23,478 nucleotides of DNA from Flavobacteriales bacterium UBA3364 (GTDB lineage Bacteria > Bacteroidota > Bacteroidia > Flavobacteriales_F > PHOS-HE28): positions 1 through 23,478 of the forward strand of contig DEQO01000011.1 in assembly GCA_002360495.1 (NCBI GenBank), read 5' to 3'. The notes below the pieces were generated by a model. It was not told the DNA's origin, did no database searches, and worked only from the letters and a program-made list of their open reading frames with translations. Shown here piece after piece: positions 1 to 7,414 of this stretch. The stretch's first letter is position 1, and each line of letters opens with the position of its first letter. A program made the translations under genes and the position numbers.

Positions 1-1516
1 AGAACAGGTTCACCACGTCGCGGTCGCTGTTGGCGGCCACCAGGTTCTGGCTGTAGCGGCCCGCCGCCAGTTTGAACCGGAAGTCGTCCGTGATGTTCCA
101 CTTGAAGCCCAGCCGGGGTTCGGGATTGGCCACGGCGAGCGAGGCGTAGTAGTGCATCCGGAAGCCGGGCTCGATGATGACCTTGTTGATGACCTTCTTG
201 TAGGTCACGTAGCCAGCGATCTCCGATGTATTCTGCTCCTGCTCGTACTCACGACCGAGGCTGTTGAAGAACTTGAAGTTGGTGCGGAACCCGAGCACTT
301 CGATGCCGTAACGCACCTCGTCCTCGCCATTGAACACCTTGAAGTTGAGCGAACCGTTGAAGCCTGCGATCTCGCTTGTGCGTGGCGGGAGTTCACCCTC
401 CTTGAGCGAGATGTTGTAGTTGCTGGCGGAGAAGGTGCCATCGATCAATACGGCGGATCCCGCCGGGACCAGTACGAAGTTGGTGCCCGCGCCCCAGTTG
501 TTCCAGTTCAGGTCGCTTACGCTTTGGTACCGCACGCCATCGCTGAAGTTGAAACCGAACAGGTTCACCTTGCTGCCGTTGGTCCCATTGAAGCTGACTT
601 TCCCGTAGACGTCGGTGAATTTGAACGGGAGCCCATCCTGCTTGATGTTCTCGTAGAAGACCTTGCTGCTATTGTCCAGGTAGCAGTGCCGGAGGTTCAA
701 GAGGAAAGAGGAGGAGGCTCCGCCCGGTTCCGTCTGCTTTTTCAAGGGGCCTTCCAACAGGGCTTTAGCTGTGAAGGTGCTCGCCGCCACTTTGCCGCTC
801 AAACGCGTCTTGTTGCCGTCACGGGTGGTGATGTCCATGATGGAGCTCACCCGTCCGCCGTGTTCCGCATTGAAGCCGGCGGAATAGATGTCCGCGTTGC
901 GGATGATGTCATTGTCGAAAACGCTGAACAACCCGATGCTGTGGAAGGGGTTGTACAGCACCATGCCGTCCATCATGGTCTTGTTCATGATCGGTGAACC
1001 ACCCCGGATGTAGAGCTGGCCACCTTGGTCCCCCGTGAAGATCACGCCCGGTACCACCTGCAGGTATTGGGCGAGGTCCGGCTGCCCGCCGATGGAAGGA
1101 AGTCGTTCGATCTGCCGGGGAGTAAGCTTGGTCAGGCCCATGCGCACCTGGGTCTGGGCTTCCTGTTTCTCGCCGGTGACCTCGAATTCCTTGATCTGGA
1201 TGGCGCTCTTGTTCAGGTAGAGCTTCTCCGTCAGGATCTGGTCCTTCGTGATCGTGATGGGTTGCTGGAGCGTGTCGTACCCCAGGTAGATCACCTGTAG
1301 CACGTACTTGCCCGGCGTCACTTTGCTGATGGAGTAGTATCCGTTCACATCGGTCTGGGCACCTATCGTGGTCCCCTTCAGTGTTACGGGGGTGAAGAGC
1401 ATCGGCTCGCCGCTCTGTTTGTCATAGAGGAACCCGCGAACGGTGCCGGTCTGGGCGAACAAGGCTGGTGGCACCAGGACGAAGCAGAGAAGAAGGGTCT
1501 TGAGGACGCGGGACAT
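1..1516 (-). CDS. TonB-dependent receptor with carboxypeptidase-like regulatory domain (partial, N-terminal part)
   Basis: This reading frame is open from an ATG at 1516 down to the window edge, giving 505 codons with the C-terminus missing. Residues 1-22 (MSRVLKTLLLCFVLVPPALFAQ region) form a clear signal peptide. Residues about 24-105 are a CarboxypepD_reg-like beta-sandwich (GTVRGFLYDKQSGEPM, then VNGYYSISKVTPGKY). Residues about 115-225 are a TonB plug, with LTPRQIERLPSIGG, QLYIRGGSP, MDGMVLYNPFH and EHGGRVSSIMDITT. The rest is beta-barrel strand sequence. Proteins of this kind sit in the outer membrane and import large substrates, driven by TonB. Nothing here identifies the substrate, and no SusD partner is visible. 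A TACCTTAG motif about 28 nt upstream resembles the Bacteroidota -7 element with one mismatch. The family call is firm; specificity is unknown. Confidence 0.93.
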   Translation of the reverse strand, partial: MSRVLKTLLLCFVLVPPALFAQTGTVRGFLYDKQSGEPMLFTPVTLKGTTIGAQTDVNGYYSISKVTPGKYVLQVIYLGYDTLQQPITITKDQILTEKLYLNKSAIQIKEFEVTGEKQEAQTQVRMGLTKLTPRQIERLPSIGGQPDLAQYLQVVPGVIFTGDQGGQLYIRGGSPIMNKTMMDGMVLYNPFHSIGLFSVFDNDIIRNADIYSAGFNAEHGGRVSSIMDITTRDGNKTRLSGKVAASTFTAKALLEGPLKKQTEPGGASSSFLLNLRHCYLDNSSKVFYENIKQDGLPFKFTDVYGKVSFNGTNGSKVNLFGFNFSDGVRYQSVSDLNWNNWGAGTNFVLVPAGSAVLIDGTFSASNYNISLKEGELPPRTSEIAGFNGSLNFKVFNGEDEVRYGIEVLGFRTNFKFFNSLGREYEQEQNTSEIAGYVTYKKVINKVIIEPGFRMHYYASLAVANPEPRLGFKWNITDDFRFKLAAGRYSQNLVAANSDRDVVNLF

Positions 1517-1607
1517 GAGCGGTTATCCTTGCAGGGGCGGCTAAGGTAACGGAACGTCGCGCTCGCCATGGGTACCGCAGATCGATCCGGCACGACCGCC
1601 CCTTTGA

Positions 1608-1781
1608 CGACTCGCGCCATTGGGCAACAACGGCCGCTGCGTACCCGATGCATGTTCGCGGCTGAACGCCGGACAGCACCATTCGGACCTGTACTTGCGC
1701 GCACAAGATCCGTACCGCACCTACGTGATCCGCTTTACGGATATGGAGGGCACCTGCTACGAGCGGGTGGTGGTGGAGTAG
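1608..1781 (+). pseudogene. headless T9SS C-terminal domain remnant (hybrid)
   Basis: The frame from 1608 to the TAG at 1779-1781 has no start codon or gene body. It reads as the end of a T9SS sorting domain. Its last 22 codons (TYVIRFTDMEGTCYERVVVE) nearly match the tails of the two 531-aa proteins downstream. The codons before that (GRCV, SRLNAGQHH, DLYLRAQDP) look like a different sorting domain. The switch falls near 1717. This is best read as a recombination scar. It is too short and headless to be a functional secreted protein. Confidence 0.7.
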
Positions 1782-1875
1782 AGCGCCGCACAAGCCGATC
1801 ACAGATCGGCGCTAGCTTCGTTCAATGAACGTCGGTAATAAAGGTCCACGAGTCACAGACTCGCGGGAGCAGGGG
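1782..1875 (+). repeat. 94-bp three-hairpin spacer element, copy 1
   Basis: This segment follows the stop codon of a type-A tail and is nearly identical to 3622-3715 (offset 1840, no indels). It holds three consecutive short inverted repeats. The first is GCCGATC-ACA-GATCGGC (1794-1810), with a competing outer arm AGCGCC/GGCGCT at 1782-1787 and 1808-1813. The second is CGTTCA-A-TGAACG (1819-1831). The third is CGAGTC-ACA-GACTCG (1849-1863). Two hairpins share an ACA loop. No U-run follows any of them, so they are not classical terminators. The sequence shared with copy 2 stops at a GGGG at 1872-1875. Confidence 0.8.
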
Positions 1876-2021
1876 ATCTATCCGGTCGAAGGCTCAAGAC
1901 CCTGAGCAGCATAACCGATGCCATGGTACGTCTCAATACAGAAGAACTGGCCAGCGGAGTATACAGCATTCGGGTTTCGGATGGAGAGAACGTCAAGGTC
2001 AAGAAGCTTGTAATTCAATGA
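1875..2021 (+). pseudogene. headless T9SS C-terminal domain remnant B
   Basis: Directly after the hairpin spacer the sequence reads in one frame as the last ~48 residues of a T9SS sorting domain: DLSGRRLKTL, then LNTEELASGVYSIRV, then VKVKKLVIQ and a stop at 2019-2021. It has no upstream body in frame; a stop lies at 1839-1841 inside the spacer. Its stop is 4 nt before the ATG of the next gene, as expected if this was once the end of an upstream gene in the same operon. Confidence 0.72.
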
Positions 2022-2025
2022 GGTC

Positions 2026-3621
2026 ATGAAACTCTGGTTAGTAGGTGCCGCGAGCGTCCTCTGCTCAAACTTGATCCACGCCCAATCCTTTGAACGGCTC
2101 TACAATGCGGGCACCTCATTCATTTTTAATCTAACGGAGCTTCCTGGAGGGAACATTCTAACTGGCCTGGGTTTGGCTAGAGGAATATCACGGCTGGATC
2201 CCGCTGGGCATGTGCTTCAGACGCAGTCCTACTGGTCAGATACGCTGCTCGGGATCGGTGGTATTCGGCGCTTTGATGTGAATGATTTCGCATTTGCCTC
2301 GGGCTATCGAAAGGACATCTGTGATCCTGGTACGGGTCCGATACCCAATCGCTATCCCGTGATCGGGCGCATGGATTCCTTGGGGAACATTTCCTCCATG
2401 CGCCACTATGAATTGAACGCAGGTTGCTCCAACGTAGGCGCAGATGTGATAAAGACCGCGGACGGAGGCATCGTCACTTGGGGTTATACGCAGGATTTCT
2501 TTGCCCTAAAGGTCGACGGTGATCTAGAACCCATCTGGGCAAGGACTTTCGACCACCACGGAGGGATCCAATTCATCAAGGAATTGCCCGGGGGTGATCT
2601 ACTTGCGGGTATCAACATGGATACTGCTGGGGCTGTCGTGGCGCGGTTGGATGCGAATGGGGGGGGCCTGTGGTGCAAATCCTACATACGTCCTGAGGGG
2701 ATGGTACATGACGCGGTGATCGAGTCGGACGATTCCTTTATTGTCACTGGCTATACGGATAGCATACATCTGGACCTCTTCGAGCCGCTGCCGCCGGATT
2801 TTCACCCTAAGCTCTTCATGATGAAGCTGGATGGTGAGGGTGAAGTGCAATGGTGCAGGGGCTATGAAGCCGAACCGAACCCATGGTACACCACACGACG
2901 ATCACGCATCGAACGCACCGTTGACGGGAATTACGCCATCCTAGCCAATTTGGGTCAAGAAGAGATGGACTTCTTCTACCGCCCATTCTTGATGAAGACG
3001 GACCTGAACGGTGATACGCTATGGACGAGATCCTTTGGCGGTAGCGAGGATTACATCTATGAGACATTCGATCTTTTAGCGCATTCCGACGAAGGTTTCG
3101 TCTTCACTGGGAGTATGATGGGCGAACTCCCGGGCTTGCTCTTGGGGGCACCATACATCTTCAAGACGGACTCCGAGGGCCACTTCCCTTGTCTGGACAT
3201 TTCGTACCCGGTAACGATAAGTGAGCTTTTTCCGGTGGACAGCAGCTTCACCCTTACCTCTGTGGATGGAGCTATCGCCCGGCCAGCCTTTGCTAGGGAT
3301 ACGGTACTCGATCCATTCACGGTCTATGATGGTTGCACGAATGTTCTTCTGAAAGTGCCACACGTATCGGGCAAGCCGCAGCGCATGAGCGTTTACCCAA
3401 ACCCCACTCCAGGCCGTTTCACCGTGGAGTTCCAGGACCCGCTGGTGAAGGACAGCTACTACAGCGTGTACGATGCCATGGGCAAATTACTTTTCCAACG
3501 CGCCGCCGCGCACGGCCAGAAGACCGAGGAGGTGGATCTTACCGGCTACAGCAAAGGCACCTACGTGATCCGCTTTACGGATAAGGAGGGCACGTGCTAC
3601 GAAAGGGTGGTGGTGGAGTAG
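2026..3621 (+). CDS. T9SS-secreted repeat/beta-propeller-like protein, paralogue 1
   Basis: This 531-aa protein has a signal peptide (about residues 1-20, ending in IHAQ), so it is exported through Sec. The body has spaced strand-like repeats such as KTADGGIVTWGYTQDFFALKVDG, KELPGGDLLAGI, DSFIVTGY, MKLDGEGEVQWCRGY and MKTDLNGDTLWTRSFGG. This pattern is typical of beta-propeller-like extracellular proteins of Bacteroidota. Residues about 450-531 are a type A T9SS sorting domain (VYPNPTPGRFTVEF to CYERVVVE). The ATG follows remnant B by 4 nt with no obvious own promoter. It is paralogous to the next gene: the body is moderately similar and the tail almost identical. An 8-G run lies at 2659-2666. 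The ligand or enzymatic role is unknown; no catalytic motif was recognised. Confidence 0.88.
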   Translation: MKLWLVGAASVLCSNLIHAQSFERLYNAGTSFIFNLTELPGGNILTGLGLARGISRLDPAGHVLQTQSYWSDTLLGIGGIRRFDVNDFAFASGYRKDICDPGTGPIPNRYPVIGRMDSLGNISSMRHYELNAGCSNVGADVIKTADGGIVTWGYTQDFFALKVDGDLEPIWARTFDHHGGIQFIKELPGGDLLAGINMDTAGAVVARLDANGGGLWCKSYIRPEGMVHDAVIESDDSFIVTGYTDSIHLDLFEPLPPDFHPKLFMMKLDGEGEVQWCRGYEAEPNPWYTTRRSRIERTVDGNYAILANLGQEEMDFFYRPFLMKTDLNGDTLWTRSFGGSEDYIYETFDLLAHSDEGFVFTGSMMGELPGLLLGAPYIFKTDSEGHFPCLDISYPVTISELFPVDSSFTLTSVDGAIARPAFARDTVLDPFTVYDGCTNVLLKVPHVSGKPQRMSVYPNPTPGRFTVEFQDPLVKDSYYSVYDAMGKLLFQRAAAHGQKTEEVDLTGYSKGTYVIRFTDKEGTCYERVVVE

Positions 3622-3715
3622 AGCGCCGCACAAGCCGATCACAGATCGGCGCTAGCTTCGTTCAATGAACGTCGGTAATAAAGGTCCACGAGTCACAGAC
3701 TCGCGGGAGCGGGGG
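3622..3715 (+). repeat. 94-bp three-hairpin spacer element, copy 2
   Basis: Second copy of the element at 1782-1875, directly after the stop codon of paralogue 1. The same three inverted repeats lie at 3634-3650, 3659-3671 and 3689-3703, with the same ACA loops in the first and third. Identity to copy 1 ends at the GGGG at 3712-3715, after which both copies continue into unrelated T9SS tail remnants. No copy follows paralogue 2. Confidence 0.8.
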
Positions 3716-3793
3716 CACATGGCCAAGGGGGTCTACACCGTACGCGTCGCTAATCCCACCAATTCGCGAACCAAGAAACTGATCATCCACTGA
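3716..3793 (+). pseudogene. headless T9SS C-terminal domain remnant C
   Basis: Right at the end of the spacer, the sequence reads HMAKGVYTVRVANPTNSRTK and then KLIIH with a stop at 3791-3793. This is the last ~25 residues of a T9SS sorting domain unlike that of paralogue 1. It has no start or body. The stop is 3 nt before the ATG of paralogue 2. The likely origin is the former native tail of the gene now ending at 3621. Confidence 0.7.
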
Positions 3794-3796
3794 TCT

Positions 3797-5392
3797 ATGA
3801 GAAAGCTGGTTCTATGCGCGGTGTTTCCTGTTACGACCGTTTGTATGATGGCGCAGCCGACATTCGAGAAGTACTATCAAAGCCCAACAAGCCTCAAGCT
3901 CGACCTCTTCGAGTTGAACAGCCGGAACTATTTCATTGGCCTAGGTGGTGCGGTGCTCTTAGATCCAGCGGGCGACATTATCCACAAGAATTATTACTGG
4001 GGGGGGGATTCGGTCCTTGGTCTTCGTGCAGTGGCGAGATATACCGACAATGAATTCTATTTCGCTACCGGATATCAAAATGATTCATGCACTGCTAATG
4101 GCTCGAACACTGTCCCTTACATACATCCGCTCATCGGCAAAATGGATTCCTTGGGAAATCTGTCGTCGGTGCACTATTACGTTTTGAACGCTCCAGGGTG
4201 CTCGGCGATGGCCATAGGTCTGGAAGTGTGCGGCGATGGGAGCGTCGTGTCATGGGGCGGTGGCGGACCGTTCTTTTTCCTAAAGACCGATCCAACCGGG
4301 AACCCACTTTGGGCCAAGCGGATCTTGCGTTCAGGAAACGTCGACTTCGTCAAGGAGTTACCAGGTGGTGATCTATTGGCGGGTATCTCCATGGACACCG
4401 CAGGTGTCGTGGTAGCCCGTATGAATGCTGCTGGCGAGGTACTCTGGTGCAAATCCTATATCCGCCCAAACGGCGAGGTGCATGACGTAGTGATCGAACC
4501 AGATGGTTCCTTCATCATAACTGGTGTTACGGAAGTGTCAGCACTCCATGCCCTTGGCCCCTTGCCTTCCACTTACCATCCGAAGACCTTCATGTTGAAA
4601 CTCGACGGGGAAGGTGCTGTATTGTGGTGTCGTGGTTATGCAATTGAACCTTATCTCTGGTACGCACCGCAATGGTCCCGCATAATAAGGACCCCGGACA
4701 ACAAGTACGTTGTGCTCGCCACGATCGGTGTCCAGAGCGGTGGTTTGAACTACAATAGGTTCTATCGCCCATTCTTGATGAAGACAGACCTGAACGGTGA
4801 TACGCTCTGGACCCGATCCGGAGGCCTGACCGATTACAAATACGAAATCCAGGATCTGTTGCTTGCTTCAGATGGCGGCTTGCTATTCAGTGGCTTGGCG
4901 CACGGCGATTTTCCGACGGCACTTGGTGCTCCCTACCTCTTCAAAGCGGACTCGACCGGCCACTTGCCCTGCTCGGAACAGCAGCCACCGCCACTATCCG
5001 TCACCGAACTTTTTCCGGTTGACAGCAACTTTGTGATAGCCTCAATCGATGGTGCCGTGTCCGTACCGTTCTATCTTAATGACACGTCAATTGCCACCAT
5101 TCCGACATACGGTTGCATGATTACTTCGGTGATGGATCCCTCTCGTTCGCGGAAGCCAAAGGTCTACCCCAACCCCACCCCCGGCCGCTTCACCGTGGAG
5201 TTCCAAGACCCGCTCGTGAAGGACAGTTACTACAGCGTGTACGATGCCATGGGCAAGTTGCTTTTCCAACGCGCCGCCACGCACGGCCAGAAGACCGAGG
5301 AGGTGGATCTTACCGGCTACAGCAAAGGCACCTACGTGATCCGCTTCACAGATAAGGAAGGGACCTGCTACGAAAGGGTGGTGGTGGAGTAA
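3797..5392 (+). CDS. T9SS-secreted repeat/beta-propeller-like protein, paralogue 2
   Basis: This 531-aa protein has a signal peptide (MRKLVLCAVFPVTTVCMMAQ) and the same body plan as paralogue 1: GGDLLAGISMDTAG, LWCKSYIRPNGEVHD, MLKLDGEGAVLWCRGY, FYRPFLMKTDLNGDTLWTRS. It ends in a type A sorting domain that differs from that of paralogue 1 by about one residue over the last ~77. A 9-G run at 3999-4007 encodes Trp-Gly-Gly around codons 68-70. Gain of one G would bring a stop at 4051-4053, and loss of one G a stop at 4185-4187. The gene is the last of the tandem set and converges on holA. It is a surface or secreted protein of unknown function; the paralogy and secretion route are clear. Confidence 0.88.
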   Translation: MRKLVLCAVFPVTTVCMMAQPTFEKYYQSPTSLKLDLFELNSRNYFIGLGGAVLLDPAGDIIHKNYYWGGDSVLGLRAVARYTDNEFYFATGYQNDSCTANGSNTVPYIHPLIGKMDSLGNLSSVHYYVLNAPGCSAMAIGLEVCGDGSVVSWGGGGPFFFLKTDPTGNPLWAKRILRSGNVDFVKELPGGDLLAGISMDTAGVVVARMNAAGEVLWCKSYIRPNGEVHDVVIEPDGSFIITGVTEVSALHALGPLPSTYHPKTFMLKLDGEGAVLWCRGYAIEPYLWYAPQWSRIIRTPDNKYVVLATIGVQSGGLNYNRFYRPFLMKTDLNGDTLWTRSGGLTDYKYEIQDLLLASDGGLLFSGLAHGDFPTALGAPYLFKADSTGHLPCSEQQPPPLSVTELFPVDSNFVIASIDGAVSVPFYLNDTSIATIPTYGCMITSVMDPSRSRKPKVYPNPTPGRFTVEFQDPLVKDSYYSVYDAMGKLLFQRAATHGQKTEEVDLTGYSKGTYVIRFTDKEGTCYERVVVE

Positions 5393-5434
5393 TTTCAGCG
5401 GGTGTACTGCGGCCACGGCAAAGAGCGAAGGGAT

Positions 5435-6454
5435 CTAAGCCATCACCTTGGCCACCAACTCGCGCAGGAGCTCGCCTTGGTCCGAGCCGTCCCCACCCAA
5501 GCCCTTGCTGCGCAGGTCGAACTGGCGCAAGTGCCGCTGCACCTCCACCAGTTTGCCCAACGGATAGTTCTGGGCCTGGGCCACGTAGTCCTTCACGAAG
5601 TAGGGGTTCACCTTCAGTTCGCCCGCGAGTTCCGCCTGGCTTTTGCCCGCTGCGCCGTGGACCAAGGCGAGCTTGGCGAAATAGGTGTTCAGGAAACCCA
5701 ATGTGAGCACCAGCGGATTCTCTTTCGGGTCGGCCGCGAAGTGGTTGGCGATCTGCTGGGCCTTCAGTGCATTGCGTGTCCCGATCGCATTCTGTAGTTC
5801 GAACACGTTGTAGTCCTTGCTGATCCCCACGAACCGCTGTATGATGTCGCTGGTGATGGCGCCTCCTTCCTCGGTCACCAGGCACAACTTCTCCACCTCC
5901 TTCATCGCCTTGGCCAGGTCGCTGCCCAGGTGGTTGGCCAGCAGGGTGGCTTCGGCCCCGCCCAACCGGCGCTTCTGGTTCTTCGCGAAGCTGATCAAGA
6001 GGTCGGGCAATTTGTCCTCGCGCACTTTGTCGCTGAGGAATACCAGACCGCCGCCTTTCTGCACCGACTTCAGGATGGTCTTGCGGCCATCGATCTTCTT
6101 GTGCTTGTAGCAGAGCACCAGCACGGTGGTCGGCGTCGGTTTCTGGAAATAGGCTTCGAGCTTTTCCACGGCATCGATCCGCCAGTTCTGCAACTCGCGG
6201 ATCACCACCAATTGCCGCTCGGCCATCATGGGGAACCGAAGACAAGTGTCCTTCACCACATCGGGATCCGCGTCGCGTCCGTAGAGAATGGTCTGGTTGA
6301 AGTCCCGCTCATGCTCCTCGAGCGCCAACCGTTCGATCTCCAGCGCAATGCGGTCGATGAAGAAACCCTCTTCACCGTGCAGCAGGTACACGGGCTTGAA
6401 CTTGCCGCTCCGCAGATCGGCCATCACCTTCTTGTAGTCGTCCAGCGTGCTCAT
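5435..6454 (-). CDS. holA: DNA polymerase III subunit delta
   Basis: This 339-aa protein is the clamp-loader delta subunit, which opens the beta sliding clamp during DNA replication. The N-terminal segment KPVYLLHGEEGFFIDRIALE (about residues 20-39) is the family's usual opening. The middle (ELQNAIGTRNALKAQQIANH) and the C-terminal end (PLGKLVEVQRHLRQFDLRSKGLG) also fit, and the length is typical. Like other delta subunits it lacks a P-loop. It follows AMP nucleosidase on the same strand after a 162-bp gap, so a separate promoter is possible. It converges on paralogue 2 with 42 bp between stops and no clear terminator. Confidence 0.92.
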   Translation of the reverse strand: MSTLDDYKKVMADLRSGKFKPVYLLHGEEGFFIDRIALEIERLALEEHERDFNQTILYGRDADPDVVKDTCLRFPMMAERQLVVIRELQNWRIDAVEKLEAYFQKPTPTTVLVLCYKHKKIDGRKTILKSVQKGGGLVFLSDKVREDKLPDLLISFAKNQKRRLGGAEATLLANHLGSDLAKAMKEVEKLCLVTEEGGAITSDIIQRFVGISKDYNVFELQNAIGTRNALKAQQIANHFAADPKENPLVLTLGFLNTYFAKLALVHGAAGKSQAELAGELKVNPYFVKDYVAQAQNYPLGKLVEVQRHLRQFDLRSKGLGGDGSDQGELLRELVAKVMA

Positions 6455-6616
6455 TCGGAGAATGGAACGCTGATGACGCGGATGATCATGATAGCCGCTG
6501 ATGGGGTGGTCGACAAGCTCCGACCTAGTGCCATGCTACAAGTAGCGCTGGGCATGGATCGCATGCATTTCATAGCTGCGTTCATCTTGACCATCTGCGG
6601 CATCTGCGTTCCATAC

Positions 6617-7390
6617 CTATTCGAAGCGCAAGTGCTTCACCGACCGTCCTTCGTTGATGATCTCGCGCAAGGACGAGATACCAACACGCACATGGGTCTC
6701 CGCAAAGGAGCCGGTCACTTTTGCATCACTGGCACTGGTCTTCACGCCCTCCGGTACCATGGGCTGATCGCTAACGAGCAGCAAAGCCCCCGTGGGGATG
6801 CCGTTCGAGAAGCCGGTCATGAAGAGCGTTGCCGTTTCCATATCGATGCCCATTGCGCGTATGTCGCGCAGCTTCATCTTGAACTCCTCGTCGTGCTCCC
6901 ACACCCTGCGGTTGGTGGTGTACACCGTGCCGCTCCAATAGTCCAGCTCCATATCGCGGATAACACCGCTTACCGCGCGGTGGATCATGAAACTCGGCAG
7001 CGCCGGTACTTCCGGTGGGAAGTAATCGTTGCTGGTCCCTTCACCCCGTATGGCGGCGATCGGTAGGATCAGGTCGCCCAGTTGGTTCTTCTTCTTCAGG
7101 CCGCCGCATTTCCCCAGGAACAGTACGGCCTTCGGGTCGATCGCACTCAACAGGTCCATCGTGGTGGCGGCCATGGGACTGCCCATGCCGAAGTTTATCA
7201 TGACCATGTCCTCGGCCACGGCCACCTTCATTGCTTTGTCCTTCACGGGGATCACCGCGCCGGTCTGCTGGCAGAAGATGTCCAGGTAGTTGTCGAAGTT
7301 GGTCAACAGGACATGGGGCCGGAAGCCATCCAAGGCCAGTCCGGTATAACGTGGCAGCCAGTTGCCGACGATCTCTTGTTTGGTTCGCAC
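6617..7390 (-). CDS. amn: AMP nucleosidase
   Basis: The product is predicted to hydrolyse AMP to adenine and ribose 5-phosphate in the cytoplasm, balancing the purine pool. Diagnostic segments are VMINFGMGSPMAATTMDLLS, FLGKCGGLKKKNQLGDLILP, AIRGEGTSNDYFPPEVPALP, the nucleoside-phosphorylase-fold MGIDMETATLF, and LLLVSDQPMVPEGVKT. They match the short (~257-aa) Bacteroidota form. I chose the GTG at 7390 (VRTKQEIVGNWLPRYTG) because it aligns with where this family normally begins. Upstream ATGs at 7441 or 7540 would overlap the divergent gene. Only 24 bp separate the two divergent start codons. The family is clear; the exact start is less so. Confidence 0.88.
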   Translation of the reverse strand: MRTKQEIVGNWLPRYTGLALDGFRPHVLLTNFDNYLDIFCQQTGAVIPVKDKAMKVAVAEDMVMINFGMGSPMAATTMDLLSAIDPKAVLFLGKCGGLKKKNQLGDLILPIAAIRGEGTSNDYFPPEVPALPSFMIHRAVSGVIRDMELDYWSGTVYTTNRRVWEHDEEFKMKLRDIRAMGIDMETATLFMTGFSNGIPTGALLLVSDQPMVPEGVKTSASDAKVTGSFAETHVRVGISSLREIINEGRSVKHLRFE

Positions 7391-7414
7391 TTTTGTGTGG
7401 TGATACAGCCCGGA

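Noticed and set aside
152..1300. Long plus-strand open frames (up to 281 aa)
   Set aside because: They are antisense to the TonB-dependent receptor, whose minus-strand frame has clear domain motifs. The high-GC code makes long shadow frames common.
1782..1875. Integron attC site in the hairpin spacer
   Set aside because: The GTTRRRY/RYYYAAC core sites are absent, and the hairpins are short and separate rather than one long imperfect stem. No integrase is nearby.
6533..6616. Small hydrophobic plus-strand peptide (MLQVALGMDRMHFIAAFIL region) in the holA-amn gap
   Set aside because: It has no stop before running far into the antisense of amn, no RBS and no recognisable family. A short dyad (GCTAC-AA-GTAGC, 6535-6546) is present there but not enough to call a feature.
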